NCBI RefSeq assembly: GCF_001434335.1
Contig: NZ_AZFM01000019.1
Coordinates: 1-36,636, forward strand
DNA length: 36,636 bases
Direction of reading: 5' to 3'
Origin: Lactobacillus kalixensis DSM 16043
Lineage (GTDB): Bacteria > Bacillota > Bacilli > Lactobacillales > Lactobacillaceae
Made by a program: the position numbers and the translations under genes. This document shows, in pieces, positions 7,817 through 17,486 of this stretch; position 1 is the first letter of the stretch; each line of letters starts with the position of its first letter. The notes beneath the pieces were generated by a model that was given only the letters and a program-made list of their open reading frames with translations, searched no databases and had not been told where the DNA came from.

Positions 7817-10210
7817 CTACATAATTCGTTCTGGTTCATTATCGATATAAACATTTAAACCATATTTCTTAACTTCTTGAGCAGAATCTTGAATATGGTG
7901 CAACAGCGTATTTAAGTTCTTTTCTTTTTTATATTTTACCAGTATTTGATAATAATATTGGTTTTTTAGGCGAGAAATTGCACTAGGAGTTGGACCTAAA
8001 ATAATTGTTTCGGCATGTAATTTGCTTTGCAATTCTCTTTTAATCCGAAATGCTTCTCTGGCAGCATTTTGTTCATTTTTTGAAGCAATTGAAATTAATA
8101 CTGTATAAAAATATGGTGGATAATTCCCAGCATGACGTACATTCATCTCAACACCATAAAAACGCTCATAATCCTGAGTTTGAGCCAGCTGAATAGCATA
8201 GTGCTCAGGATTATAAGTCTGAATAATTACTTCACCCTTTTTTTCAGCACGACCTGCACGACCTGCAACTTGAGTTAATAATTCAAAAGTGCGCTCTGAA
8301 GCATTGTAATCTGGTAGCCATAATCCAGTATCAGCATTAATTACCCCAACTAAAGTAACATTTGGGAAGTCTAACCCTTTTGCAATCATCTGTGTTCCTA
8401 GCAAAATATCAGCTTCATGATTTCCAAAGGCTTCTAAAATACGTTTGTAACTACCTTTTCTTCTAGTCGTATCAACATCCATCCTCAAGACTCTGGCACC
8501 AGGTAAGAGTTCTTCTAATTCTTCTTGAACCTTTTGCGTACCAATCCCTAAAAAGCGGATTTTCGAACTTTGACAATTCGGACAACGACTTGGAATTGGC
8601 TGGCTATAGCCGCAATAGTGGCACTGCATTTTGCCAGTATCTTTATGCATTGTCAAAGAAAGATCACAATTAGGACATTTCATAACATACCCACATTCGC
8701 GGCAAAGCATAAAATTCGCAAAACCGCGCCGGTTAAGCATTAAAATGACTTGTTCTTTTCTTTCAAGCCGGTCTTTAATCGCCTGAGTTAATTCAACAGA
8801 TAAATCAAATTGACCACCCGCAAATTCAACATGCTTTAAATCAATTAAGTTAACTTGAGGTAAGTTCTTATTATTTACTCGTTTAGTTAATCTAAGTAAG
8901 GTATAAACACCCTTTTGAGCGCGGGCACGACTACCTAAAGATGGCGTAGCGCTACCCAGGACTAAAGGACAATGATTATACTTGCTGCGCCAAATTGCGA
9001 CATCGCGAGCATGATAGCGTGGATTGGTGTCTTGTTTATATGAGCTTTCATGCTCTTCATCAATGATGATCACTCCAATATTTTTAAGGGGAGCAAAAAC
9101 CGCGCTTCTAGCTCCGACAACTACTTTGACCTCGCTGCGGCGAATTCTGCACCATTCATCATAGAGTTCGCCTTCAGATAGGCCACTATGTAAAACAGCC
9201 ACACTTTCGCCAAAGCGAGCCTTTACTTGTTTAACCATTTGCGGAGTTAAAGAAATTTCAGGGACCAGCATTAATGCATTGCGTCCCTTTTTTAAAGCCG
9301 CACTAATTGAATGAAGATACACTTCGGTTTTCCCGCTACCTGTTACACCTTCAAGTAAGTAAGTTTCTGCTTTTTGACTTTCAATTGAAGTTTTAATTTG
9401 ATTAAAAGCAGCTTCTTGTTCAGAATTAAGAATAATATTCTTCTTTTGTTCTGGAGCATCATAACCTGCTAAAGGATTACGATACACTTCAACTGCTTTT
9501 TTATTAAGCCAGCCTTTTTTTACTGCGCTATTTAAAACACCGGAAGAAACGCCGATTTCCTGTTCAAGTTTGGCTTGTAAAATTGGAAATTCATCAAAAT
9601 TTTCAACAATAAAATTTAGTAATTTTTTCTGATTAACTGCATTTGCACGAACTTTTTTATTTATTTCTAAGTACGTGTCTAAATTATGTGACAAAGAAAA
9701 GCTATTTTCAGTTTTATTTTTAGCCTTATTTTCTACTAAATATTCAATTTTAGCATCTTGAGTTTTAATTAATTCTTTTACAATTGCAATCTCTTCTGGA
9801 TCAGTCAATTTATTCAAATCAACTGGGTCACCTTGAAAAAGTGGCATCTTTTTAGCTTTTTCAGTTAATGGCGTCAAGACCTTGCGATAATTTGCCCGCA
9901 TCACTCTGGGTAACATTGCTTGCAAAATTGAAATCCGATAGGCAAAAATCTTCTGTGCCATATTTTCTGAAAGTTCAACTAATTCAGAAGTTAACGGCGG
10001 CATTTCGTCGACTACTTCCAATAGATCTTTAAGCTTTCCTTGATATTGACTAGTTTCACTAATTCCCACTACAAAGCCTTGTAGTTTTCGCTTACCAAAA
10101 GGCGCAAAAACGCGAGAGCCGATTTCAACATCAGAATTATCAGGAATGTGATATTCAAAAATTCGATCAGTTTGCTTGGCAGCAATATCTATAATTACTT
10201 GAGCAATCAT
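7817..10210 (-). CDS. priA: Primosomal helicase PriA
   Basis: 3'-5' DNA helicase that reloads the replisome at stalled forks and recombination intermediates. At 797 aa it is typical for Bacilli. Order: N-terminal 3'-binding and winged-helix region, helicase with Walker A GVTGSGKTE and the DEEH box (IIDEEHESSYKQ), an inserted zinc region with eight cysteines in CxxC pairs, then the second helicase lobe (GTQMIAKGLDFPNV; QVAGRAGRAEK) and C-terminal domain. It starts behind AAGGTGA, just after a terminator hairpin that separates it from rpoZ. Confidence 0.97.
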   Translation of the reverse strand: MIAQVIIDIAAKQTDRIFEYHIPDNSDVEIGSRVFAPFGKRKLQGFVVGISETSQYQGKLKDLLEVVDEMPPLTSELVELSENMAQKIFAYRISILQAMLPRVMRANYRKVLTPLTEKAKKMPLFQGDPVDLNKLTDPEEIAIVKELIKTQDAKIEYLVENKAKNKTENSFSLSHNLDTYLEINKKVRANAVNQKKLLNFIVENFDEFPILQAKLEQEIGVSSGVLNSAVKKGWLNKKAVEVYRNPLAGYDAPEQKKNIILNSEQEAAFNQIKTSIESQKAETYLLEGVTGSGKTEVYLHSISAALKKGRNALMLVPEISLTPQMVKQVKARFGESVAVLHSGLSEGELYDEWCRIRRSEVKVVVGARSAVFAPLKNIGVIIIDEEHESSYKQDTNPRYHARDVAIWRSKYNHCPLVLGSATPSLGSRARAQKGVYTLLRLTKRVNNKNLPQVNLIDLKHVEFAGGQFDLSVELTQAIKDRLERKEQVILMLNRRGFANFMLCRECGYVMKCPNCDLSLTMHKDTGKMQCHYCGYSQPIPSRCPNCQSSKIRFLGIGTQKVQEELEELLPGARVLRMDVDTTRRKGSYKRILEAFGNHEADILLGTQMIAKGLDFPNVTLVGVINADTGLWLPDYNASERTFELLTQVAGRAGRAEKKGEVIIQTYNPEHYAIQLAQTQDYERFYGVEMNVRHAGNYPPYFYTVLISIASKNEQNAAREAFRIKRELQSKLHAETIILGPTPSAISRLKNQYYYQILVKYKKEKNLNTLLHHIQDSAQEVKKYGLNVYIDNEPERIM

Positions 10211-10221
10211 TCAATCACCTT

Positions 10222-10257
10222 AAAAAAATGACCCCCATCATTTTGGATGGAGGTCAT
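10222..10257 (-). terminator. Terminator/attenuator between rpoZ and priA
   Basis: A 12-bp stem (10228-10239 with 10246-10257) and six-base loop are followed on the minus strand by seven U (10222-10228). It begins 7 nt after the rpoZ stop, and the priA ribosome binding site follows the U-tract directly. It should reduce read-through from gmk-rpoZ into priA-fmt-rsmB-stp-stkP. Confidence 0.85.
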
Positions 10258-10264
10258 CACTAAA

Positions 10265-10489
10265 TTAGTCCTCTAAGTTGACCTCACTATGAGCAGGATC
10301 AACTCTAACCTTGCCAGCGGCAATTTCTTCTAGTGCTTTACCAACTGCCTTGTCGCACTTAAAGTGTTCAAGTGTTGGTGGATCACCTGCTTCAAGTTCA
10401 TGAGCTCTCTTAGCAGCTAAAACTGACAAAGAGTAGCGTGAATCAACATTTGACAACAATTTATCAATTGATGGATATGTAATTCTCAT
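10265..10489 (-). CDS. rpoZ: RNA polymerase omega subunit
   Basis: Small subunit that helps fold and assemble the beta-prime subunit of RNA polymerase. 74 aa, normal for Firmicutes. It contains the conserved [17 protein letters not shown] segment (about 18-34) and a following [15 protein letters not shown] helix (48-62). It lies 2 nt after gmk with an overlapping GGAGGA ribosome binding site; the gmk-rpoZ-priA order is conserved in Bacilli. Confidence 0.96.
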   Translation of the reverse strand: MRITYPSIDKLLSNVDSRYSLSVLAAKRAHELEAGDPPTLEHFKCDKAVGKALEEIAAGKVRVDPAHSEVNLED

Positions 10490-10491
10490 AT

Positions 10492-11106
10492 TTAATCCTC
10501 CTTGACCATTTTACGATAATCATCAATCACACGCTTAACACTAACGTGCTCGGCATCAACGATCGCCTTAATATGGTCGACTGCATTAGCAACAGTATCA
10601 TTTACCACTGCATAATCATAATCCTGCATTACTAAAATTTCTTTTCGAGCCTGCTTAATTCGGCCCATGATTACATCTTCAGATTCAGTTCCACGATGCT
10701 CTAAGCGCAAGTGTAAAGTATGCAAATCTGGTGGCGTAAGGAAAATAAAGACGCCATCTGGCATTTTTTCACGAACCTTACGGGCACCATTAACATCAAT
10801 TTCAAGAAGAACATCCTTACCTTCTTCAAGCATCTCCTTAACTGGACCTAGTGGCGTACCATAGTGATGTCCAACATATTCATTATATTCCAGAAGTTCG
10901 CCTTGGTTAATAGCTTCCTGGAATCGCTCTTCGCTGACAAAGTAATAATCTTTCCCATCAACTTCACCTGGACGAGGCTTACGAGTAGTCATTGAAACTG
11001 AATACTCAAACGGAAAAACTTTATTTTCGACTATTGCACTCTTAACGGTACCCTTACCAACTCCTGAAGGACCTGAGAGCACTAATAACAAACCTTTATC
11101 TGCCAT
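10492..11106 (-). CDS. gmk: Guanylate kinase
   Basis: Phosphorylates GMP to GDP with ATP. Full length at 204 aa. P-loop GPSGVGKGT (12-20), the GMP-binding loop [19 protein letters not shown], and the lid region GRIKQARKE are present. An AGAGGAG ribosome binding site lies before the ATG. It is the first gene of its unit: the 124-nt gap upstream contains the recN terminator and presumably a promoter, although I could not identify a convincing -35/-10 pair. Confidence 0.97.
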   Translation of the reverse strand: MADKGLLLVLSGPSGVGKGTVKSAIVENKVFPFEYSVSMTTRKPRPGEVDGKDYYFVSEERFQEAINQGELLEYNEYVGHHYGTPLGPVKEMLEEGKDVLLEIDVNGARKVREKMPDGVFIFLTPPDLHTLHLRLEHRGTESEDVIMGRIKQARKEILVMQDYDYAVVNDTVANAVDHIKAIVDAEHVSVKRVIDDYRKMVKED

Positions 11107-11204
11107 GCTGAACTCCTCTTAGTAAATAGTAATATCTTTAGTTTGCACTAAAATTACCTATTTTTCAAGTTTTCAATGATTACAATTTCAGCAAGTTGAT
11201 TGCA

Positions 11205-11231
11205 GAAAAAATGAGCAGCTTTTCTGCTCAT
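11205..11231 (-). terminator. recN terminator
   Basis: An 8-bp stem ATGAGCAG/CTGCTCAT (11211-11218 and 11224-11231) overlaps the recN stop codon. On the minus strand it is followed by a run of T (11206-11210 region). It closes the rplU-to-recN series of units. Confidence 0.85.
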
Positions 11232-12913
11232 TATTCATCCTTGATACTCTTCATTAAGTCAACCGCGTTTTGCTTAGCAGCATCAGTAACGTCACTGCCT
11301 GCCATCATTTGTGCAATCGCAGTAATCGTTTCTTCTTTGGTTAGTGGACCAACTTGAGTAAAGGTTGCCCCATCTTTAACTTGTTTAGCAACCAAATAGC
11401 GCTGATCTCCCGCTGCAGCAACTTGAGGAGAGTGAGTGATAGTAATAACTTGCTTGTATTTCCCAATCGAGTGCATCTTCTTACCGATTGCGGCTGAAAC
11501 ACGCCCTGACACACCGGTATCAATTTCGTCAAAGATCATTGTGCCGACCGGCTCAACTTGGCTAAAGATCGCTTTTAAAGCCAAAATCAAACGTGATTGC
11601 TCACCACCTGAGACAATCTTAACTAATGGTAATAAATCTTCACCAGGATTTGGTGCAATTAAGAAGACGATTGAATCAATTCCTTTATCAGTAAAAGTTT
11701 TAGTCTCTTCAAAATTGATTGAGAATCTAGCTTTTTCCATATAAAGATCAGCAAGCTGCTGCTTAATCTTCTCTTCCAATGTGCGAGCAACTTTTTCACG
11801 GATTTCATGAAGCTCGCGTGCCTTCTTAGTTAAGATATCTTCAATTTCAGCAACTTCTTCTTTGAGTTTTTCTTCATCCAGACCGCCAGTCTCAAACTGA
11901 CTCAATTCTTTTTGAACTTTTTCATAAAAATCAAAAACGTCTTGCAAAGTTGGACCATACTTTTTCTTCAAATTATTCAAAGTATCGATTCGGTTAGTAA
12001 CGTACTGGAAGCGTTCCTCGTCAAAATCCATCTGATCCATCAAACTCGACAATTCACTGCGAGCATCGTTTAAGGCATAAACACCATCATCTACAGTTTT
12101 AGCAAAATCCTTAAACTTAGAGCCGTACTCTGATAGGTCTACTGCAGCATTTTGCGCATCCCCAAGTAAAGTGCCAATCCCATGCTCATCGTCATCATAT
12201 AATTGCATAAAATAGTTTGCTGTATCCGCAATCTTTTGATAATTATTCAGTTCATTAAACTCTTCTTCAAGCTTTTCATCTTCATGAACATCCTCTAAAT
12301 CAGCTGATTCAAGTTCATCATTTTGAAATTGCAGAATATCCTGCTTTTGCGCTAATTCTTGAGCATCTTGACGTAAATGGCGAAGTCTTGAGGTCAAAGT
12401 TACCCATTTTTGATAATCATGTTGATACTCAGATAATTTTTCCTTAAAAGATTTAGGAGCGTAATTATCAACCAAATCAATCTGACGATCTTGATCCATT
12501 AAAATCTGTTGGTCATTCTGACCATGAATATCGACCAAATAGTTACCGATGTCGCGCAGCACGTTGATTGTGGTCAATTGTCCATTGATTCGAACCACAT
12601 TCCGCCCTTTATTCGCTAATTCTCGGCTAATCACTAATTGATCATCTTCATATGGCAAACCGTACTTTTCACACAATTCAGCGATGACTTCTTTTTGTTC
12701 ATCTAATTCAAAAAGTCCAGTAACTACGGCTTTTTTTTCACCAGTTCTGATCATTTCTTTTTGACCGCGTCCACCCATCAAAAGCGATACAGCATCGATC
12801 AAAATTGACTTACCAGCACCGGTTTCACCAATCAAAACTGTCATCTTTTCTTGGAAGCGAACTTTTAAAGCTTTAATAATAGCAAAATTTTTAATATCAA
12901 GTTCAACTAACAT
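11231..12913 (-). CDS. recN: DNA repair protein RecN
   Basis: SMC-like ATPase acting early in double-strand break repair by gathering DNA ends. 560 aa, full length. N-terminal FAIIKALKVRF and Walker A GETGAGKS, then two long charged coiled-coil arms (about 150-370), then the ABC signature VSGGEQSRLILALK and Walker B MIFDEIDTGVSG with a late THSPQVAA switch. It follows tlyA by 9 nt. In B. subtilis the same neighbours (tlyA/yqxC-recN) are seen, so context supports the call. Confidence 0.97.
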   Translation of the reverse strand: MLVELDIKNFAIIKALKVRFQEKMTVLIGETGAGKSILIDAVSLLMGGRGQKEMIRTGEKKAVVTGLFELDEQKEVIAELCEKYGLPYEDDQLVISRELANKGRNVVRINGQLTTINVLRDIGNYLVDIHGQNDQQILMDQDRQIDLVDNYAPKSFKEKLSEYQHDYQKWVTLTSRLRHLRQDAQELAQKQDILQFQNDELESADLEDVHEDEKLEEEFNELNNYQKIADTANYFMQLYDDDEHGIGTLLGDAQNAAVDLSEYGSKFKDFAKTVDDGVYALNDARSELSSLMDQMDFDEERFQYVTNRIDTLNNLKKKYGPTLQDVFDFYEKVQKELSQFETGGLDEEKLKEEVAEIEDILTKKARELHEIREKVARTLEEKIKQQLADLYMEKARFSINFEETKTFTDKGIDSIVFLIAPNPGEDLLPLVKIVSGGEQSRLILALKAIFSQVEPVGTMIFDEIDTGVSGRVSAAIGKKMHSIGKYKQVITITHSPQVAAAGDQRYLVAKQVKDGATFTQVGPLTKEETITAIAQMMAGSDVTDAAKQNAVDLMKSIKDE

Positions 12914-12922
12914 AGCTAACTC

Positions 12923-13735
12923 CTAAAGGGTATTTACTGCTCTTTCTACGACATCAGCTGGATATCCTGACCAGAGATTTTGACCACCGTTTTCGGTATC
13001 TTTTTGCAAATGGATTAAAAATTCGATATTACCTTTACCACCCTTAATTGGTGAATAATCAACACCTAAAACATTAAACCCAATCTTCATTGCTTCTTTC
13101 ATTGTGTGCTCAATTACTTGGCGATGTACTTCGTGGTCATGAACTATTCCATGCTTACCAACATTTTCTGGACCAGCCTCAAATTGTGGCTTAATTAAAC
13201 AAACAGCATCACAATGATCTTTCAAAATTTGATACATCGGCGGCATAATGAGATCGAGTGAAATAAAGGATACATCAGTCATAGCAAAATCTGGTAAGCC
13301 TTGCTCAAAGTCAGCTGGTGTGCTGTATCTAAAGTTCTGCTTTTCCATTACAACAACTCGTGGATCATCACGCAATTGCCATGCTAATTGATTATAGCCA
13401 ACATCTAGTGCGTAAACTAATTTTGCCCCATTTTGCAAAGCAACATCAGTAAAACCACCAGTTGAGGCACCAATATCCAGACAGGTTTTTCCTTGTAAAT
13501 TAATATCAAAAACTTTAAGCGCACGTTCTAATTTAAAACCACCACGAGAAACATATTTTTTTCCATCGTCTTTAACAAAGAACTTTTCATCTTTTGGAAA
13601 TTTAGTTCCACTTTTATCAATACGTTGATGGTTGTGATCAGTGACTAAACCAGCCATAATTGCACGCTGGGCTTGAGACCTTGAGTTAAATAGCCCTTGC
13701 TCAGCTAATAAGACATCTGCTCTTTCTTTTGCCAT
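12923..13735 (-). CDS. tlyA: TlyA-family rRNA 2'-O-methyltransferase
   Basis: 270-aa protein with an N-terminal S4 RNA-binding domain (RADVLLAEQGLFNSRSQAQ and following, about 4-60) and an FtsJ-type methyltransferase domain starting at LDIGASTGGFTD, the SAM-binding motif. The family methylates ribose positions in rRNA; older annotations call it hemolysin A, for which nothing here argues. The start codon abuts the ispA stop with no gap, so translation is probably coupled. Exact rRNA target cannot be read from the sequence. Confidence 0.93.
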   Translation of the reverse strand: MAKERADVLLAEQGLFNSRSQAQRAIMAGLVTDHNHQRIDKSGTKFPKDEKFFVKDDGKKYVSRGGFKLERALKVFDINLQGKTCLDIGASTGGFTDVALQNGAKLVYALDVGYNQLAWQLRDDPRVVVMEKQNFRYSTPADFEQGLPDFAMTDVSFISLDLIMPPMYQILKDHCDAVCLIKPQFEAGPENVGKHGIVHDHEVHRQVIEHTMKEAMKIGFNVLGVDYSPIKGGKGNIEFLIHLQKDTENGGQNLWSGYPADVVERAVNTL

Positions 13736-14605
13736 TTAAAGTACCTTTTTATATAAATCTAAAAATCCAGCTAAGACTTCAGAATTTAAGCCATTTAAGT
13801 CGTCTTTTGCTTGCTTAATTAAATCAGTTAATTCTTTCCGGCTCTTATCAATCCCAAGCAATGTTAAGGTATTATTCTTACCTTCTTCTTGATCTTTATG
13901 AGTTGCTTTACCAGCTTCTTCACTAGTTTCAACAACATCAACCAAATCATCATAAATTTGGTAAGCGCGACCAAACATTTTAGCAAAGTCATCTAATTTA
14001 ACTTGCTCAACTTGACTTGCCTCACCATAAATTGCAGCCATATTAACACTGGCTTGAATTAAACAACCCGTCTTGAGCCATTCCATCCGATTAATAAACT
14101 CAGCATCCTCTGCAACACTATCGTTATTAGTTGAATTAATGTCTAAATATTGACCGCCAACCATGCCGTTAGGACCTATTGCCTTAGTGATGATTTCTAC
14201 TAAAGCTGCAGATTGACTACCTTCAGCAATCCATTGAATACCTAAAGGTAAGAGTGCATCCCCAGCTAAAATCGCTTCGGCTTCACCCCATTTTTTATGA
14301 CTAGTTAACTTACCGCGGCGATAATCATCGTTATCCATTGCTGGTAAGTCATCATGAATCAATGAATAAGTGTGAATTAATTCAATCCCGCAAGCGATCT
14401 TAACTTCTTTTTCAGTAATTACTTTACCAAGTGAGTTTAAAGTTGATAAAAAGAGTAGTGGTCTAAGTCTTTTACCGCCAGCCATTACTGAATAAGACAT
14501 AATTTGGCTAATTTTTTGATCATCTATGTCAGCAGTTAAGTGCTTTTCTAAATATTCATTAATAACTGGTGTCCATTCATTTTGAAAATATTTAAAAGCT
14601 GTCAT
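13736..14605 (-). CDS. ispA: Polyprenyl (farnesyl) diphosphate synthase
   Basis: Condenses isopentenyl diphosphate with allylic diphosphates to make farnesyl diphosphate, the precursor of undecaprenyl carriers for cell-wall synthesis. 289 aa. The first Asp-rich motif reads DDLPAMDND and is followed by YRRG; the second reads DDLVD. GGKRLRPLL near residue 50 binds substrate. Located between xseB and tlyA, as in B. subtilis. Product length (C15 versus other) is inferred from family and context. Confidence 0.95.
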   Translation of the reverse strand: MTAFKYFQNEWTPVINEYLEKHLTADIDDQKISQIMSYSVMAGGKRLRPLLFLSTLNSLGKVITEKEVKIACGIELIHTYSLIHDDLPAMDNDDYRRGKLTSHKKWGEAEAILAGDALLPLGIQWIAEGSQSAALVEIITKAIGPNGMVGGQYLDINSTNNDSVAEDAEFINRMEWLKTGCLIQASVNMAAIYGEASQVEQVKLDDFAKMFGRAYQIYDDLVDVVETSEEAGKATHKDQEEGKNNTLTLLGIDKSRKELTDLIKQAKDDLNGLNSEVLAGFLDLYKKVL

Positions 14606-14607
14606 TT

Positions 14608-14850
14608 TTATTCCTCAGGTGCAGATGCGTTGTTTGGATCTAACTTATGTTCAGTACCATCACTATCAATTAATTTAGCAACAGTTTCTTCAGCTTGCGT
14701 TAAGCGCTTATCAAGATCGCGACTTAATTTAACCCCTTCTTGAAATTGTTTTAAAGCATCTTCTAATGGGACATTACCATTTTCCAAATTAGTAACGATT
14801 TCTTCCAGATTTTTTAATTCTTCTTCAAAGTTATTCTTTTTAGTTGGCAT
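14608..14850 (-). CDS. xseB: Exodeoxyribonuclease VII small subunit
   Basis: 80-aa helical subunit that coats the XseA coiled coil in exonuclease VII, which degrades single-stranded DNA. The FEEELKNLEEIVTNLENG start and PLEDALKQFQEGVKLS segment are the family hallmark. Its ATG overlaps the xseA stop by 1 nt (TAATG), giving coupled translation and matched stoichiometry, and ispA follows after 2 nt. Confidence 0.95.
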   Translation of the reverse strand: MPTKKNNFEEELKNLEEIVTNLENGNVPLEDALKQFQEGVKLSRDLDKRLTQAEETVAKLIDSDGTEHKLDPNNASAPEE

Positions 14851-16199
14851 TATTCTTTTCTCCTTGCCTCTTCTATCACAGCTTCTGCGGCCCCATCTTT
14901 AAAGTGAAGCTTCAATTTATCACCTTTTTTAACTTGACTAACAGAACTAATTGTTTCACCAGCTGCATTAGTTGTATATGTAAAACCGCGATCTAATGTC
15001 TTCAGTGGACTGTAGTCATCTAATTGCTGCATTACTTGTCTAAAAGTATTTCTCTTAGCCAGCAAAACATGCTGCATATTATCTTCTAAGCGTTTGGCAT
15101 AAAATTGTCTTTCTTGCTTAAATTGACTGATTTTCTTCTCAGGGGTATTTGACAATAATCTTTGCTTTAGCAACGCAAAACTCTGCTGATTACTTGCTAG
15201 TGAACTATTCATACTGTTAAATAAGCGCTGCTTTAAGACATCAACTGTCTGAATTTGTTGATCATATAACCGAGTCGGCTCTCGCATAATAATTGAACTG
15301 TTAATTCGATTCAGCAAATCACGTCTTTCACGAATATTTGCTTGAATACTTGCCAATAAGCGGCTTTGCAAATCGTGAATTCTTACTAATTCATCAGTCA
15401 AGTTCGGTGTAGCATATTCAGCAGCAGCTGTTGGTGTGGCAGCTCTTGCATCAGCAACTAAATCACACAAAGTTGTATCAGTTTCATGTCCAACTGAAGA
15501 AATAACCGGCATCGGCATTTCATAAACTTGCCGCACTACTTTTTCTTCATTAAAAGGCCACAGATCTTCAAGAGATCCACCACCACGTCCAATTATCATC
15601 ACATCATAATCGTCAGCATGCTCTAAAATCTGCTGCATTGCACTTACCAATGAGTCAGCGGCAGTATCACCTTGTACTTGTGCAGGGAACAAGTCAATTT
15701 CGGCATGAGGGAAACGCCGATTGGCCGTCACCATGATATCGTGAATAACCGCACCTGAAGCACTAGTAACTACTGCAATTTTATCTGGAAAATGTGGCAA
15801 TGTTTTTTTATGGGATTGGTCAAACAAACCTTCTTTAGCAAGCTTGGCTTGAAGTTGACGAAGTTGTTCATAAAGTGCCCCAAGACCTGCTGGCTCCATT
15901 GTTTCAGCGTAGAATTGATATGATCCTTGTGGGCCATAAACACTAACATAGCCAGAAACGTAGACTTTCATTCCTTCTTCAGGTTTAAATTTGATTTTGT
16001 CAAAATAAGACCTGAACATAACAACGTTAATCTTTGATTTTTCGTCTTTTAGTGAAAAATACTGGTGAGAATTACGGCGATAGCGAAAATTAGATAATTC
16101 ACCTTGCAGAAGAACTTTATGCAAGTACGGATCATTCTTAAATTTCTGGGTAATATAATAATTCAGATCAGTGACAGTTATATAGTTATTTTCTGTCAT
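14850..16199 (-). CDS. xseA: Exodeoxyribonuclease VII large subunit
   Basis: Catalytic subunit of exonuclease VII. 449 aa, full length. N-terminal OB-fold for ssDNA (about 5-110), central nuclease domain with the GRGGGSLEDLWPFNEE motif and the VGHETD and ADARAATPTAAAE segments, then a long coiled coil (about 270-390) that pairs with XseB. The start lies 14 nt inside folD. Confidence 0.96.
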   Translation of the reverse strand: MTENNYITVTDLNYYITQKFKNDPYLHKVLLQGELSNFRYRRNSHQYFSLKDEKSKINVVMFRSYFDKIKFKPEEGMKVYVSGYVSVYGPQGSYQFYAETMEPAGLGALYEQLRQLQAKLAKEGLFDQSHKKTLPHFPDKIAVVTSASGAVIHDIMVTANRRFPHAEIDLFPAQVQGDTAADSLVSAMQQILEHADDYDVMIIGRGGGSLEDLWPFNEEKVVRQVYEMPMPVISSVGHETDTTLCDLVADARAATPTAAAEYATPNLTDELVRIHDLQSRLLASIQANIRERRDLLNRINSSIIMREPTRLYDQQIQTVDVLKQRLFNSMNSSLASNQQSFALLKQRLLSNTPEKKISQFKQERQFYAKRLEDNMQHVLLAKRNTFRQVMQQLDDYSPLKTLDRGFTYTTNAAGETISSVSQVKKGDKLKLHFKDGAAEAVIEEARRKE

Positions 16200-17037
16200 T
16201 TCTTCTCCTTGCTAATTTGACAACTTGTTCCATCAAAAATTCAACAGTTAAGGGCCCGACTCCACCTGGAACTGGTGTAATCCAACCTGCTTTATTTTTC
16301 ACATCGTCAAAATCGACATCCCCGACTAGATGGCCGTCAACGTGGTTAATTCCAACATCAACGATGACTGCGCCTTCTTTAATCATATCAGCCTTAATCA
16401 GGTTAGCTTGCCCTACCGCTGAAATAATGACATCAGCGTGTTTTAGATAAAATTCCGGATTCTGTGTTTTTGAATGAAGAATTGTAACGGTCGCATTTCT
16501 TTCCAATGCTAAGGCAGCGATTGGCTTACCAACAATATCACTTCTGCCAATCACGACTACATTTTTGCCTTCAAGGTCAATCTGATAATGATCTATGAGT
16601 GCAATAATCCCATCTGGAGTAGCAGGTTCTACAAAATGATGTCCTTGCCAAAGACGACCACTATTAGCGGGAGTTAATCCGTCAACATCTTTGCTTGGAT
16701 CAATTATTTCCATTAAATTTGTTATATTTATTTGCTCAGGCACAGGTAATTGGATCATCATTCCATCTACAGATGGGTCAGCATTTAATTTTTTAATTAA
16801 TTCTGCCACTTCGGATTCTTGAGTGTTAGTTGGTAATTGATATAATTTTTGCTCAATTCCAATTTTCTTTGCAAGTCTACCCTTACTTCTGATATAAACT
16901 TGACTAGCAGGATTCTCTCCAATATTAATTACGCAAAAAAGTGGATTAATTCCTTTTTCTTTGAGAATCTTAACTTTTTCTTTAAGTTTATCTGCTTTTA
17001 GTTTGGCTAATGCTTTACCATCAAGAATCGTACCCAT
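16186..17037 (-). CDS. folD: Bifunctional methylene-THF dehydrogenase/cyclohydrolase
   Basis: NADP-dependent interconversion of 5,10-methylene-THF and 10-formyl-THF, supplying formyl groups for purines and for Fmt. 283 aa. YIRSKGRLAKKIGI contains the catalytic Tyr-x3-Lys, DVDGLTPANSG the substrate loop, GRSDIVGKP the nucleotide-binding turn and PVPGGVGPLT the C-terminal signature. Preceded by AAAGGGGG; it lies just downstream of the nusB terminator, so it depends on read-through or its own promoter. Confidence 0.97.
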   Translation of the reverse strand: MGTILDGKALAKLKADKLKEKVKILKEKGINPLFCVINIGENPASQVYIRSKGRLAKKIGIEQKLYQLPTNTQESEVAELIKKLNADPSVDGMMIQLPVPEQINITNLMEIIDPSKDVDGLTPANSGRLWQGHHFVEPATPDGIIALIDHYQIDLEGKNVVVIGRSDIVGKPIAALALERNATVTILHSKTQNPEFYLKHADVIISAVGQANLIKADMIKEGAVIVDVGINHVDGHLVGDVDFDDVKNKAGWITPVPGGVGPLTVEFLMEQVVKLARRRNDRK

Positions 17038-17052
17038 AATTTCCCCCTTTAT

Positions 17053-17080
17053 ATAAAAATAGCTGGCAAACTGCCAGCTA
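17053..17080 (-). terminator. Terminator between nusB and folD
   Basis: An 8-bp stem TAGCTGGC/GCCAGCTA (17060-17067 and 17073-17080) with a five-base loop is followed on the minus strand by TTTTTAT. It starts 4 nt after the nusB stop and only 16 nt before the folD start, so it acts inside the gene series. Confidence 0.82.
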
Positions 17081-17084
17081 CAAA

Positions 17085-17483
17085 TTATTTTTCGACGAAA
17101 TTGCCCAAAATACCATTTACGAATGGCTTTGCACTTGGATCAGTAAATTCATCACATAAGTTTAATGCTTCATTAACTGCTGCTTTTGGTTCAATGTCGG
17201 CACTATATTTAATTTCATATAATGCAATTTCCAAAATTGCAACAACAATTGCATTAACACGCTCAAGGCGCCAACCTTTTTTCAAGTGTGAGCTGATATC
17301 TTCTTCAAGTTCTTCTCGCTTAAACAAGACACCATCAATCAAAGTTTTGGAATAAGCAGGCAGTTGATTAAGATCCAACGTCTCAACTACTTTTACTTCT
17401 ACTTCAGGCGCAGACAATTCGCGGTCTTGATTGGCCAAAAAAATTGCCTGCATTGCAACTTTACGACTCTCGTGTTGATTCAT
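17085..17483 (-). CDS. nusB: Transcription antitermination factor NusB
   Basis: All-helical protein that binds boxA RNA with NusE (S10) in rRNA antitermination. 132 aa, full length: ESRKVAMQAIFLANQ at the N-terminus, NAIVVAILEIALYEI in the middle, AAVNEALNLCDEFTDPSAKPFVNGILG at the end (the split signature of the family). It follows the asp23 gene by 3 nt, the conserved efp-asp23-nusB order of Bacilli. Confidence 0.96.
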   Translation of the reverse strand: MNQHESRKVAMQAIFLANQDRELSAPEVEVKVVETLDLNQLPAYSKTLIDGVLFKREELEEDISSHLKKGWRLERVNAIVVAILEIALYEIKYSADIEPKAAVNEALNLCDEFTDPSAKPFVNGILGNFVEK

Positions 17484-17486
17484 TTA

